Shown here: positions 1 to 8,149 of the stretch, piece by piece
Numbering within the stretch: position 1 is the first letter of the stretch
Layout: each line of letters begins with the position of its first letter
Source: JBFWVD01 sp050246915
Lineage (GTDB): Bacteria > Actinomycetota > Acidimicrobiia > Acidimicrobiales > Ilumatobacteraceae
DNA length: 46,503 nucleotides
Assembly: GCA_050246915.1 (NCBI GenBank)
Contig: JBFWVD010000041.1
Span: 1 to 46,503 of the forward strand
Direction: 5' to 3'
Notes under the pieces: generated by a model
Told to the model about the DNA's origin: nothing
The model's database searches: none
Seen by the model: only the letters and a program-made list of their open reading frames with translations
Made by a program: the position numbers and the translations under genes

Positions 1-986
1 TGCTTGACGTGATGGGCTTGGCACCAGGTCGCCGGACGATCACACCCCGGGTAGCGACAGCCTCTGTCGCGTACCACCAACGCTTTCATCTGGTCCGCGG
101 TGACGACCTTGGATGCCCGGCCGATGTCGACCGGTGATGACTTGCCGTCCCACAAGATCCGCGACACCGCCGCGCTGCAGGTCCATTCCTCGAACAACCG
201 GGTCGAGAGATGTTGCCCGGCGATGGTCTCCCCGCCGCAGTGTTCGTTGCTGATCCGGTCGAGATAGCCGACCAGCAACAGGCCGAGATGGTTGCGGGGC
301 ATCTTGGACGTGTCGCAATGTCCTTTGAAGAACCACAAGATTTCCCGCAACCCCTCCACGATGCGTTGGCGTCGTGAGGTCACTTCGCCTGCCGGCGGGG
401 GGCGATCCACGATCGCCAAGCAGTCGTACAACAACTGGCCCACATCGTCAGGCAACAGACCTTCGATGTCCCAGAGGCCGTCGGTGTCGTTGCGACGCAA
501 CCGCAGACCCACCCGCTGCTCATCCGGTTGGCGGCCGAGGACGTCATCGGCGTTGGATTTCCATTTCGCCATCGCCCTAGCCGTGGACCGCGGTGACAGG
601 CCCGCCAACACCGGGACCAGCTCGGTCTCCTGCTCGGCGAACATCGCTACGTGTTCGTTGCGGACATAGCCGGTGATCGAGGAGACCTGCCCGCCGGTGA
701 GCGTTCCGTCCAGCCAGGCGTCCATCGTGACCGGCAACGACCGCAACTTGCGGGCCGTCGTCGCGACACGGCCGGCGTCACGACCGAGGCGTGTGTGCAA
801 TGCCAGCCACGACCGTAGCGACAACACCCCCGACAACTGATGGCCGCCCTCAGCCTCGAACCGGGCCGTCAACGACATCGCCCTCGCCTGCAAACAGTCG
901 ATCGCTGAGTACAACTCGATGATGTCATCCGCGCACGCGTACGCATCGAGCGACTCGATCGCTTCCTGTAACTGCACCAACGACAT
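1..986 (-). CDS. DUF222/HNH endonuclease (13E12-repeat family), 3' end cut by window
   Basis: The frame stays open from an ATG at 986 to the left edge, giving 328 codons with no stop. The N-terminal part is a helical DUF222-type region of about 270 residues. Near the edge come C310, C315 and C322 in a CRYPGCDRPATWCQAHHVKH stretch, which is the start of an HNH nuclease fold with its zinc knuckle and catalytic His pair. Such proteins are abundant, often multicopy, in actinobacteria; they are thought to be mobile-element-related nucleases, but the cellular role is unsettled. The C-terminal tail lies outside the window. A 12-bp palindrome sits 8 bp upstream of the ATG. Family call confident, function not. 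Confidence 0.85.
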   Translation of the reverse strand, partial: MSLVQLQEAIESLDAYACADDIIELYSAIDCLQARAMSLTARFEAEGGHQLSGVLSLRSWLALHTRLGRDAGRVATTARKLRSLPVTMDAWLDGTLTGGQVSSITGYVRNEHVAMFAEQETELVPVLAGLSPRSTARAMAKWKSNADDVLGRQPDEQRVGLRLRRNDTDGLWDIEGLLPDDVGQLLYDCLAIVDRPPPAGEVTSRRQRIVEGLREILWFFKGHCDTSKMPRNHLGLLLVGYLDRISNEHCGGETIAGQHLSTRLFEEWTCSAAVSRILWDGKSSPVDIGRASKVVTADQMKALVVRDRGCRYPGCDRPATWCQAHHVK

Positions 987-994
987 ACGAACAA

Positions 995-1006
995 CTGTAC
1001 GTACAG
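995..1006. promoter_or_regulatory. 12-bp perfect palindrome CTGTACGTACAG upstream of the HNH gene
   Basis: CTGTACGTACAG equals its own reverse complement and lies 8 bp upstream of the minus-strand ATG at 986, where a repressor would cover the promoter or ribosome-binding region. It does not match the actinobacterial LexA consensus GAAC-N4-GTTC. Operator role is inferred from position and symmetry only. Confidence 0.35.
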
Positions 1007-1073
1007 GGTGTGATGTTTTCCGGCGGCATCGAAGGGCACTCCGCCAAGCCCTGCAACGCTCTCATACGCCCGT

Positions 1074-1089
1074 GTCAATGTTCATTGAC
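1074..1089. promoter_or_regulatory. Inverted repeat GTCAATG-TT-CATTGAC upstream of the crotonase gene
   Basis: Two perfect 7-bp half-sites are separated by 2 bp, about 100 bp upstream of the crotonase ATG. The size and symmetry resemble operators of TetR-family regulators of fatty-acid catabolism. The right half-site contains TTGACG (1085-1090), which could double as a -35 box, but no good -10 follows at 17 bp. The rest of the 987-1189 gap shows no gene. Confidence 0.45.
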
Positions 1090-1189
1090 GCCACAGAAGA
1101 ACGGGCACCAGACCCCCGACCGCTCCAGCGTCGCCGCACCCCAGTCACATCCGGCAGAATCTCGACACCACCACCGACCGGGGGGTCAC

Positions 1190-2002
1190 ATGTCCACCAC
1201 ACCATCGACGAGCACCACCGCAGCGGGCAACGAGGTCCTGTTCGAGGTGCGGGACAACGTCGCGGTGATCACCCTCAACCGCCCCCAGCGACACAACGCC
1301 TTCAACGACACCATGAGCGAGGAGCTCCGCTTCCACATCCGCGAGGCCGACGCCCATCGCGACGTACGAGCCATCTTGCTCAGGGGCGAAGGGCCGTCGT
1401 TCTGCTCCGGCCGCGACACCGCCCTGCTCGGTGCCCGCCACGGTGGCGAGACCGACTTCGAGTTCGTCCGCCGCAGCCAGCAGACCCGCACGATCCTCCT
1501 CGACTCGCCCCGTCCCGTGATCGTGGCCATGAAGGGTCACACCTACGGCGGGGGGCTCGAGGTAGCCCTCGCCGGCGACGTCCGAATCGCCGCCACCACG
1601 CTCAGCTGCGGCTTCCCGGAGTCTGTCCACGGCCTGGTGGTCGACACCGGCGGCTCGGCGCTGGCCACGGCGCTCATCGGACCGGCACGAGCCAAGTACC
1701 TCCTCATGACCGGCGATCGCATCGATGCCCACACCGCCTTGTCGTGGGGCCTGGTGGAGTTCGTCGTCGAACCCGAAGAACTCGAGGAGCGGGCGTGGGG
1801 CATCGCCAGTCGCCTGGCTCGCATGTCACCGCTGGCGGTGCAGATGAGCAAGCAACTGGTCGACAACCAGTGGGACGCCCACGTGCGCAGCGCGCTGCGA
1901 TCGGAGCTCATGGCTCAAACCGCTCTGTTCACCTCGCAAGATCGCGTCGAACTCAAAGCTGCCCGGGCCGAGGGTCGCGATCCCCACTTCGAGGGACGCT
2001 GA
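1190..2002 (+). CDS. Enoyl-CoA hydratase/isomerase (crotonase) family protein
   Basis: A 270-residue protein of normal crotonase length. The ATG at 1190 is chosen because a G-rich GGGGG stretch lies just upstream; the frame stays open further upstream but without a comparable site. Family features are visible: the first oxyanion-hole segment SFCSGRDTALLG, the second in GHTYGGGLEVALAGD, and Glu residues at both usual catalytic positions (GGGLEVALAGD and FPESVHG). Family members hydrate or isomerise enoyl-CoA thioesters in fatty-acid or aromatic breakdown. The exact substrate cannot be read from the sequence. The gene stands alone; its 3' end overlaps the convergent THUMP methyltransferase gene by 50 bp. 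An inverted repeat upstream suggests repressor control. Confidence 0.85.
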   Translation: MSTTPSTSTTAAGNEVLFEVRDNVAVITLNRPQRHNAFNDTMSEELRFHIREADAHRDVRAILLRGEGPSFCSGRDTALLGARHGGETDFEFVRRSQQTRTILLDSPRPVIVAMKGHTYGGGLEVALAGDVRIAATTLSCGFPESVHGLVVDTGGSALATALIGPARAKYLLMTGDRIDAHTALSWGLVEFVVEPEELEERAWGIASRLARMSPLAVQMSKQLVDNQWDAHVRSALRSELMAQTALFTSQDRVELKAARAEGRDPHFEGR

Positions 2003-3158
2003 TCACACTCGCCCGATGCGCGGGCTTGGCGGGCGGTGCGCCCGCCGCTTGCGACGGATCGCGCACCACGCCATGCATCACCGACACGTCGATGCCGCCG
2101 TTGGCGGTGCGGATGCGCTCGGTGAGCGGCAACCCCAATCGTGAGGTGAGGGTGCGGTCAGCGTCGAGCAAGGTGATCGTCCAACCCGGTGCGCGCTCGG
2201 GCAGCCAGCGACCGAACGAGTCGTACAGATCGCGAAGAGAACGTTGATCTCCCACTCGCACGCCATAGGGCGGGTTGGTCACGATGGCACCACGGCCGCT
2301 CGGCATCTCGAGGGACGAGAACGAACCATGTCGCGCATCGACAGCAACCCCGGCGCGCTCCGCGTTGGCCAAGGTGGCTTCGATGGCCCCGCCATCGCGG
2401 TCCCCGGCGACGATCACCGGCGTCATCGAGGGACGTTCCGCTGCCGCAGCTCCGGCCTTCGCTTGTTTCCACGCCGAACGGGTGAAGCTCGGCCAGTCCT
2501 GGAAGGCGAAACGCCGGTTGCGACCCGGCGCCAGACCCTGCGCCGCCATGGCGGCTTCGATGGCGATGGTGCCCGATCCACAGAACGGATCGACCAGTGG
2601 CGTGCGGGGATCCCATCCGCTCGAGAGAACGAGAGCGGCGGCGAGTGTCTCGCGCAAGGGTGCCTTGGCCCCGAAGAGGCGATAGCCGCGACGATCGAGG
2701 CGATCACCAGAGGAGTCGATGCTCACCACGGCCCGATCGTGGTCGATGCGGATGACGACCCGCTGCTCAGGCACGTCCGGACCCTGGGGCACCACGGCTG
2801 CACGCTTGGCGATGAGCTCCATTGCCGCTTCCTCCACCAATCCGGTGTGGAACAGCGTCGAGGAATGCGATGTCGCCGTGACCACCACGCTGCAGCCAGA
2901 GCAGTAGCGAGTCCAGTCCATGGAGTCGAGCAATCGATGCAGCGACTGCGGTCCATCCACGAAGCCGTTGCCGAGGCGCAGCAACACCCGCGTCGCTACT
3001 CGGAGTCGGAGGTTGTACGCATACAGCTGCGCCTGCGACACCTCGACAGGCACACCGCCGTGGATCGGGGAGCCGGGGTCACCACCCAACGCGCGGATCT
3101 CGGCGGCGAGCAACGGCTCGAGCCCAGGCGGACAGACCACGAGGGCCTTGAGGCTCAT
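1953..3158 (-). CDS. THUMP-domain class I SAM-dependent RNA methyltransferase
   Basis: A 401-residue protein. The N-terminal part (about 1-155) has the layout of a ferredoxin-like plus THUMP RNA-binding module. The C-terminal part is a Rossmann methyltransferase with motif I DPFCGSGT at residues 190-197 and the amino-methyltransferase motif NPPYG at 295-299, as in RlmL/YpsC/Trm11-type enzymes that methylate guanosine N2 in rRNA or tRNA. Which RNA is modified is not determined. It lies 52 bp downstream of tsaD on the same strand and is probably co-transcribed, continuing the RNA-modification theme of tsaE-tsaB-rimI-tsaD. The last 50 bp overlap the crotonase gene tail to tail. Confidence 0.85.
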   Translation of the reverse strand: MSLKALVVCPPGLEPLLAAEIRALGGDPGSPIHGGVPVEVSQAQLYAYNLRLRVATRVLLRLGNGFVDGPQSLHRLLDSMDWTRYCSGCSVVVTATSHSSTLFHTGLVEEAAMELIAKRAAVVPQGPDVPEQRVVIRIDHDRAVVSIDSSGDRLDRRGYRLFGAKAPLRETLAAALVLSSGWDPRTPLVDPFCGSGTIAIEAAMAAQGLAPGRNRRFAFQDWPSFTRSAWKQAKAGAAAAERPSMTPVIVAGDRDGGAIEATLANAERAGVAVDARHGSFSSLEMPSGRGAIVTNPPYGVRVGDQRSLRDLYDSFGRWLPERAPGWTITLLDADRTLTSRLGLPLTERIRTANGGIDVSVMHGVVRDPSQAAGAPPAKPAHRASVISVPRSGDRDPRPGQL

Positions 3159-3210
3159 GAGATCTTCTCTCTACGGTTGTCGCGGGTGCGGCGAAGCGCT
3201 GCGGGACCGG

Positions 3211-4242
3211 TCACAGCACGGGCAGTCGGAGGTTGGGATCCGCGCCTCGATCGAGCGGCGTCGGCCCATCGCTGGCCAGTCGCCACCATCCGGCCGCGGC
3301 GATCATCGCCGCGTTGTCGGTGCACATCGCCCGGTTCGGCAAGAAGCCGCGCACGCCTTCGCGCTCGCACGCATCGAGGAACTGCTCGCGCAGCAATGAG
3401 TTGGCGGCTACGCCACCGCCGAGGGCCAGAGCCTTGGCGCCCACCTGTTGCGCCGCCCGCCGCGCCTTGGTGACGAGCACATCGACCACCGCCTGTTGGA
3501 AGCTGGCCGCCACATCGGCGGTGCTCACCTCGGGGTTGGCTCGCACGTGATTCACCACTGCGGTCTTGAGTCCCGAGAACGAGAAGTCGAGACCCTCGTT
3601 GCGCATGGCCCGCGGGAAGGCGAAGGCAGTCGGATTGCCCTGCATGGCGATGCGATCGATGGCCGGACCGCCGGGGTAGCCGAGGCCGAGGAACCGCGCC
3701 ACCTTGTCGAACGCCTCACCGGCGGCGTCGTCGATGGTCTGGCCCAGCAGCCGATAGCGACCGTGGCCCTCCATGCACACCAGCATCGTGTGCCCGCCCG
3801 ATACCAACAGCACCACCAGTGGCAGTTCGAGGTCGGGGTCTTCGAGGAACGCGGCGTACATGTGGGCCTCGAGATGGTTCACCGCCACGAAGGGGATGTC
3901 CCACACCAGCGCCAGCGCCTTGGCCGCGGACACCCCGACGAGCAACGATCCGATGAGGCCTGGCCCCACCGTCGCCGCCACTGCGTCGAGTTGGCGCGGT
4001 TCGATGCCCGCCTCCATCACCGCCTGGGCGATGACCGGCATCACCAGTTCGATGTGGGCGCGCGAGGCGATCTCCGGCACCACTCCGCCGTATTGCGCAT
4101 GGATGTCAACTTGGCTTGACACCACCGAGCTGAGGACGTTCGACCCTCCGGCGACCACCGCCGCTGCCGTTTCGTCACAGCTGGTCTCGATGCCCAGGAT
4201 CATCCGTTCGGCGCGCACCGTACCAACGGCAGTCTCGATCAT
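3211..4242 (-). CDS. tsaD: tRNA N6-adenosine threonylcarbamoyltransferase TsaD
   Basis: A 343-residue member of the Kae1/Qri7/TsaD family. With TsaB and TsaE it transfers the threonylcarbamoyl group to A37 of ANN-decoding tRNAs (t6A). Visible hallmarks: the ASKHA-type start GIETSCDET, the metal-binding VNHLEAH (H123, H127), the LVSGGHT loop and GEAFDKVARFLGL. The ATG at 4242 is preferred over a later Met at 4203, because GGGAG lies 7 nt upstream of 4242 and about 13 residues before GIETS are tolerable. It begins 13 bp after the rimI stop, within one operon with tsaE, tsaB and rimI. Confidence 0.97.
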   Translation of the reverse strand: MIETAVGTVRAERMILGIETSCDETAAAVVAGGSNVLSSVVSSQVDIHAQYGGVVPEIASRAHIELVMPVIAQAVMEAGIEPRQLDAVAATVGPGLIGSLLVGVSAAKALALVWDIPFVAVNHLEAHMYAAFLEDPDLELPLVVLLVSGGHTMLVCMEGHGRYRLLGQTIDDAAGEAFDKVARFLGLGYPGGPAIDRIAMQGNPTAFAFPRAMRNEGLDFSFSGLKTAVVNHVRANPEVSTADVAASFQQAVVDVLVTKARRAAQQVGAKALALGGGVAANSLLREQFLDACEREGVRGFLPNRAMCTDNAAMIAAAGWWRLASDGPTPLDRGADPNLRLPVL

Positions 4243-4255
4243 CGCCGTACTCCCG

Positions 4256-4825
4256 TCACGACTCGAGCGCCACGGTGGTAGTGCCCGGGATGCGACTTTC
4301 GATGTCGACGAGTCGCTGGGCGTATTCCTCGGCGTCGATTCCTTCGGCCCACATCACGATGGCGTCCTCGGTGTTCTCGTAGTACCGCCGACGCACCCCG
4401 GCCGGGGCCATGCCGAACCGTCGGTACATCTCCTGCGCGGCCCGGTTGGAGACGCGCACCTCGAGCGTGAGGTTGCGGCATCCCCGGGCCAACGAGATGC
4501 GGATCATCGTGATGAGCAGTCGACTGCCGATCTTGTGGCGTTGCCAGCGCGGGTCGACGGCGATGTTGGTGATGTGCGCGTCGGTCTCGCTGTAGAGCGT
4601 CCCGCAATAGCCGACGACGTGCTTGCCCACCTTGGCGACGATGTACTGCCGGGCATCGGGTACCTGGGCGAGCTCCGAAGCGAAGATGCCCATGGTCCAC
4701 GGCTTGGGGTACACCTGCACTTCGGTCTTCATGATCTGGCGCAGATGACGCCGCCGCATCGGCTCGATCTGCACGTGGACCTCGTCGGGGGACGGGATGC
4801 GTGACTCGACTCGCAACGCCATCAT
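4256..4825 (-). CDS. rimI: Ribosomal-protein-alanine N-acetyltransferase-like GNAT (RimI)
   Basis: A 189-residue GNAT acetyltransferase. The acetyl-CoA loop is seen as RWQRHKIGSRLL, and the C-terminal YYENTEDAIVMW matches the RimI signature. RimI acetylates the N-terminal alanine of bS18 in E. coli; in actinobacteria other targets are possible. The ATG at 4825 shares ATGA with the tsaB stop, indicating translational coupling. The placement between tsaB and tsaD is a common arrangement in Gram-positive and actinobacterial genomes. The N-terminal 20 residues are longer than in E. coli RimI; a second Met directly follows the first. Confidence 0.93.
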   Translation of the reverse strand: MMALRVESRIPSPDEVHVQIEPMRRRHLRQIMKTEVQVYPKPWTMGIFASELAQVPDARQYIVAKVGKHVVGYCGTLYSETDAHITNIAVDPRWQRHKIGSRLLITMIRISLARGCRNLTLEVRVSNRAAQEMYRRFGMAPAGVRRRYYENTEDAIVMWAEGIDAEEYAQRLVDIESRIPGTTTVALES

Positions 4826-5520
4826 CGCTTCCCGTCTCGGCTGACCCAGTTGATCTCGGCATCCGGCTTGCGCAGGTACAGCGGCTCGATCTCCCAGGAG
4901 TTCACCCAGTCCTCGCGAAGCGCTCGGGCATGGGCCAGTTGCACCAACGGACCAGCCGATGGATGGGCGAGCCACTGCTCCCCGAACTCGACCCCTCTGC
5001 CCTCGAGCTTGTCCCGGTAGCGCAGTGCCCCATCGCCGACACACAAGCAGTCGTGATCGAGCGCTTCGATCTCGGCGGCCAGGTCGGACGGCGAGCCGAG
5101 CAGATGATCGCTGATGCGCTGAACGCCACCAGGTACCTGTCGGTAGAACGCGAAGAACAACTCGCCGCGGCGTGCATCGATGGCGGTCACGATGACGCGC
5201 GAGGTGTGCCGCACCGGGAACGCCAGGAGATCGAGCGACGAGATGCCGATCATCGGCACTCGGAGCGCGTGGGCGAACGCCTTGGCCGTGGCGATCCCCA
5301 CCCGCATCCCGGTGAAGAGACCCGGACCGATGTCGACGGCAACGACGCTGATCTCGCTCAGGTCGATGCAGGCCTGGCGACGGACGAAGTCGATGGCCGG
5401 CACCAAGGTCTCGGCGTGACGACGTCCCTTCGATGACTCGAAGTGAGCGATGACACCTTCATGCCCGCCGATGGCGCAGCCGACCTGTTGCGTGGCCGAT
5501 TCGATGCCGAGGATCAGCAC
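4822..5520 (-). CDS. tsaB: tRNA threonylcarbamoyladenosine biosynthesis protein TsaB
   Basis: A 232-residue TsaB, the ASKHA-fold scaffold that partners TsaD in t6A synthesis. The sequence shows the N-terminal LILGIESATQQVG and the conserved VDIGPGLFTGMRVGIATAKA segment. The start is set at GTG 5520: a GGAGG site lies 6 nt upstream, whereas a TTG at 5526 would directly abut that site. The start overlaps the end of tsaE by 7 bp. Its stop overlaps the rimI start. Function by family is secure; catalytic residues of TsaD are absent as expected for this paralogue. Confidence 0.95.
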   Translation of the reverse strand: MLILGIESATQQVGCAIGGHEGVIAHFESSKGRRHAETLVPAIDFVRRQACIDLSEISVVAVDIGPGLFTGMRVGIATAKAFAHALRVPMIGISSLDLLAFPVRHTSRVIVTAIDARRGELFFAFYRQVPGGVQRISDHLLGSPSDLAAEIEALDHDCLCVGDGALRYRDKLEGRGVEFGEQWLAHPSAGPLVQLAHARALREDWVNSWEIEPLYLRKPDAEINWVSRDGKR

Positions 5521-5990
5521 GCCCAACCTCCGAGCGCGCCGAGGAGCTGCCGCTGACGTGGCGCCCAGGTTCCGAAGGCATCCACCTCGATGCGACGCTC
5601 ATCGATCTCGTCGCCGAACTCCAAGGTGATCTCCAAACGATCGACCGGGAGCGCGGCACGGATGGCATCGCCCCACTCGATGAGGGTCACACCATCGGAA
5701 TCGATGAGCTCGCCGAGGCCGAGGTCGCTCACTTCGGCCATGGTGTCGAGCCGGTACACGTCGATGTGATGCATCGGCAGACGGCCTTCGTAATGGCGCA
5801 CCAAGGTGAACGTCGGGCTGGTGACCTGCTCGGCCACACCCAGGCCCACGGCGAATCCCTGGGCGAACGCGGTCTTGCCAGCACCCATCTCGCCGATGAG
5901 AAGGACCAGGTCACCGGGTCCGACCAGGCCGGCAAGAGCATGTGCGAACTGCTGAGTGGCCGACGGTGAATCGGTACGGAACCTGGTCAT
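5514..5990 (-). CDS. tsaE: tRNA threonylcarbamoyladenosine biosynthesis ATPase TsaE
   Basis: A 158-residue P-loop ATPase with Walker A GEMGAGKT, the TSPTFTLVRHYEG segment and the HIDVYRLD motif typical of TsaE/YjeE. It binds the TsaB-TsaD complex and its ATPase resets the t6A catalytic cycle. It is the first gene of the minus-strand operon tsaE-tsaB-rimI-tsaD and the THUMP methyltransferase. tsaC, which supplies threonylcarbamoyl-AMP, is not in the window. The start faces the secreted-protein gene at 6187 across a 196-bp divergent gap that must carry both promoters, though I could not assign boxes there. Confidence 0.96.
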   Translation of the reverse strand: MTRFRTDSPSATQQFAHALAGLVGPGDLVLLIGEMGAGKTAFAQGFAVGLGVAEQVTSPTFTLVRHYEGRLPMHHIDVYRLDTMAEVSDLGLGELIDSDGVTLIEWGDAIRAALPVDRLEITLEFGDEIDERRIEVDAFGTWAPRQRQLLGALGGWAC

Positions 5991-6186
5991 CGCTCACCTC
6001 GCGGTCTCGATGCCATCCCGTGGACGCGGACCGGCGAAACGGTCGGGACCCCAGGGGAGGACAAGCGATGCACAAATCAATGCTACCGACCCTGAACTTT
6101 ACCGTTCCCTGGATGAAGGCCTCCGGAGGCCCGCCGATACTCCTTTCGAGATCGCCCGTCGATCGCCCGAATCTGGAGGATCCACG

Positions 6187-7446
6187 ATGAACAGCTTCCG
6201 CAAGACGCTCACGGCGCTCACCGTGTTCGGGACGGCGACGCTCGGCCTCGCCGGGCTGGCGAGCGCTGAGGAGGTCACCACGACGACGGTGGCCGCCGCT
6301 CCCGCCGCCCCGACCGACCCGGTGGCACCAGCGACAACAGCGACAACAGCGACAACAGCGACAACGACGCTGCCGCTGTTCGGCGCCTCGCTGATCATCG
6401 ACATCACCGTCGGCCCAGATGGTGGCCTCGACGCCGTCAACATCAACAACTCCACCGATACGGCCCCCAGCACCACCGGCGCACTCGTCCCCGCGCCGTG
6501 GACGGCCGACAAGGTGAAGCCCAACAAGGTGTCGTTCATCAACGATGCCGGCACCGTTCGGGTCGTGGTGAAAGCCAACGACGGAGGCCAGCGGGTCGCC
6601 GTGAAGGCCGCCACCTTGGCCGACGTCACCGGCGCCGGCGAGTGGACGGGCGATGTCTTCGAGGACGGCTCCCAGTCCAGCGTGAAGTACGTCGTCGGTG
6701 GCACCCCTGACGCGCCGACCATCACCATCGGAGACATCTCGGTGACCGCCCCCATCGTGGCCACCCCCATCGCGGCCAAGGTCTCCACCGACGATGATGA
6801 CGACGAGATCAGTGTGCGAGCCGGCGTCAAGTTCACGAGCGGCTCGTCCACCCGGACATTGACCATCTCGCTCGAGGTGCACCAGGCCGTCGAGACCGAC
6901 GACGACGACAGCCACGAGGGTGCTCAGCTCCGGGTCACCCTGGGCCGCATCCACACCCAGGCCCTGGTGGGCGCGGAAGTGGTCGGGGCCCACACCTGGA
7001 ACGGGACCCTCTGCGACGGCACCAAGGTCACCGTCGGGTACTCGGTGGCCGCTGATGGCACCGTGACGGTGACCCCGGCCGACGGCCAGAACATCGAGGC
7101 CAAGAAGAACGGGGCTCGGGTCACCTTCGCCGACGGCAGCCGGCTTTCCATCAAGGTCGAGGGCGAAGACGACGAGAACGCCGGCCAGTTGCGCCTCCGG
7201 GAGCAGTTCAAGATCCGCTGCGAGCGTGAGAACCCGGTCCTCAATGTCCCCACCGTGACGACCGATGGACGGGACAAGCACGAGGACGAGGACCACTCCG
7301 AGGACGATCGGAATGGCCGCGAGGAGCGCAACGGTGACAAGGCCCGCACGACCAGCACCACCCGCTCAGGCGAGCGCTCCACGTCGACGACGCTCCGTGA
7401 GCGAGACGGCGACGACGACAAGTCCGGCAAGGGCCGCGACGACTGA
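6187..7446 (+). CDS. Secreted protein of unknown function with Thr-rich linker and charged tail
   Basis: A 419-residue protein that I do not recognise. The ATG at 6187 follows GGAGGA at 6175-6180 with a 6-nt spacer; the upstream in-frame extension is antisense to tsaE and is not used. Residues 1-27 form a Sec signal peptide (NSFRKTLTALTVFGTATLGL, then ASA cleavage). A Thr/Ala/Pro stalk follows, encoded by a 9-bp tandem repeat near 6333. The middle part is beta-rich with two acidic DDDD-type patches around residues 205 and 240. The last 75 residues are extremely charged (Asp/Glu/Arg/Lys) and Ser/Thr-rich, with no LPXTG motif. It may bind cations or anionic polymers; that is a guess. It ends 13 bp before the next lipoprotein gene. 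Confidence 0.75.
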   Translation: MNSFRKTLTALTVFGTATLGLAGLASAEEVTTTTVAAAPAAPTDPVAPATTATTATTATTTLPLFGASLIIDITVGPDGGLDAVNINNSTDTAPSTTGALVPAPWTADKVKPNKVSFINDAGTVRVVVKANDGGQRVAVKAATLADVTGAGEWTGDVFEDGSQSSVKYVVGGTPDAPTITIGDISVTAPIVATPIAAKVSTDDDDDEISVRAGVKFTSGSSTRTLTISLEVHQAVETDDDDSHEGAQLRVTLGRIHTQALVGAEVVGAHTWNGTLCDGTKVTVGYSVAADGTVTVTPADGQNIEAKKNGARVTFADGSRLSIKVEGEDDENAGQLRLREQFKIRCERENPVLNVPTVTTDGRDKHEDEDHSEDDRNGREERNGDKARTTSTTRSGERSTSTTLRERDGDDDKSGKGRDD

Positions 7447-7459
7447 GGTCGACGACACG

Positions 7460-8149
7460 ATGATGGCGAACCACTCCGCTCGCCGCGCCGTGGCCAGAAG
7501 GGTCTCCTTTCTGGCCACGGGCGCGACTGCCGTTCTCGTTCTCGCCGCTTGCTCGGGAGGCGACGATCCCACAGCGGTCGAATCACCGCTGTCGACGGTG
7601 TCGACCCTCACACAGGTATCGACCGTTCCGGCAGCCTCCGCGGCCCCGGCTGCGCAAGCAACGTCAACTCCCATTGACGTGGCCGCTCTGTTGAACACCT
7701 ACGCCACCGGCTACACGTTCTCCACCACCGCCAAGGTCAACGGTCAGGTCTCGGTGAAGGCCGACGGTCGCCGCGTCGCTGACTCGACCGCGATGGTCAT
7801 CGTGGGCAACGGTGTTCCGGTGGAGCAGATCACGACACCGGGAGGCACCTGGGCTCGCACCCAAGGGCAGGACTGGACGCTGGTCGAGGCGGCCGGTGCC
7901 GCCACCGATCCCCTCGCTCCCCTGCGGGCCCCGATGTCCACCGCCGTCAACGGCGACGGCACCGTGTCGGCCGTGTACGCGGCGGAGGCGTTCGGACTCA
8001 ACGGGGGCCAGATCACCGTGGTGCTCACCCCCGAGGCAGGACGACTGGCCCGGGCTCGCTACGAGACCACCGCCAGCGGGCAGCCCGCGGTCGTGGAGGC
8101 GACGTTCTCGCCGTTGGCCGACGCCACCCCCATCAGCGCTCCGGCCTGA
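7460..8149 (+). CDS. Predicted lipoprotein, possibly LppX/LprG/LolA-like fold
   Basis: A 229-residue lipoprotein with an N-terminal basic stretch, a hydrophobic core and the lipobox LVLAAC followed by SGGDD, so it should be anchored on the outer face of the membrane. A Ser/Thr/Ala-rich spacer precedes a domain starting near PIDVAALLNTYATGYTFSTT. The pattern of alternating strands and the terminal VEATFSPL remind me of the LppX/LprAFG lipid-binding lipoproteins, but this is a weak resemblance. GAGG at 7445-7448 serves the ATG at 7460. It is probably co-transcribed with the preceding secreted protein. Its last 17 bp overlap the convergent histidine-kinase gene. Confidence 0.75.
   Translation: MMANHSARRAVARRVSFLATGATAVLVLAACSGGDDPTAVESPLSTVSTLTQVSTVPAASAAPAAQATSTPIDVAALLNTYATGYTFSTTAKVNGQVSVKADGRRVADSTAMVIVGNGVPVEQITTPGGTWARTQGQDWTLVEAAGAATDPLAPLRAPMSTAVNGDGTVSAVYAAEAFGLNGGQITVVLTPEAGRLARARYETTASGQPAVVEATFSPLADATPISAPA

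Noticed and set aside
5521..5526. TTG start for tsaB at 5526
   Set aside because: GGAGG directly abuts the TTG, leaving no spacer, whereas GTG 5520 has a 6-nt spacer.
5956..6186. N-terminal extension of the secreted protein at 6187
   Set aside because: The extension starts antisense to tsaE and would bury the signal peptide, while GGAGGA is ideally placed before ATG 6187.
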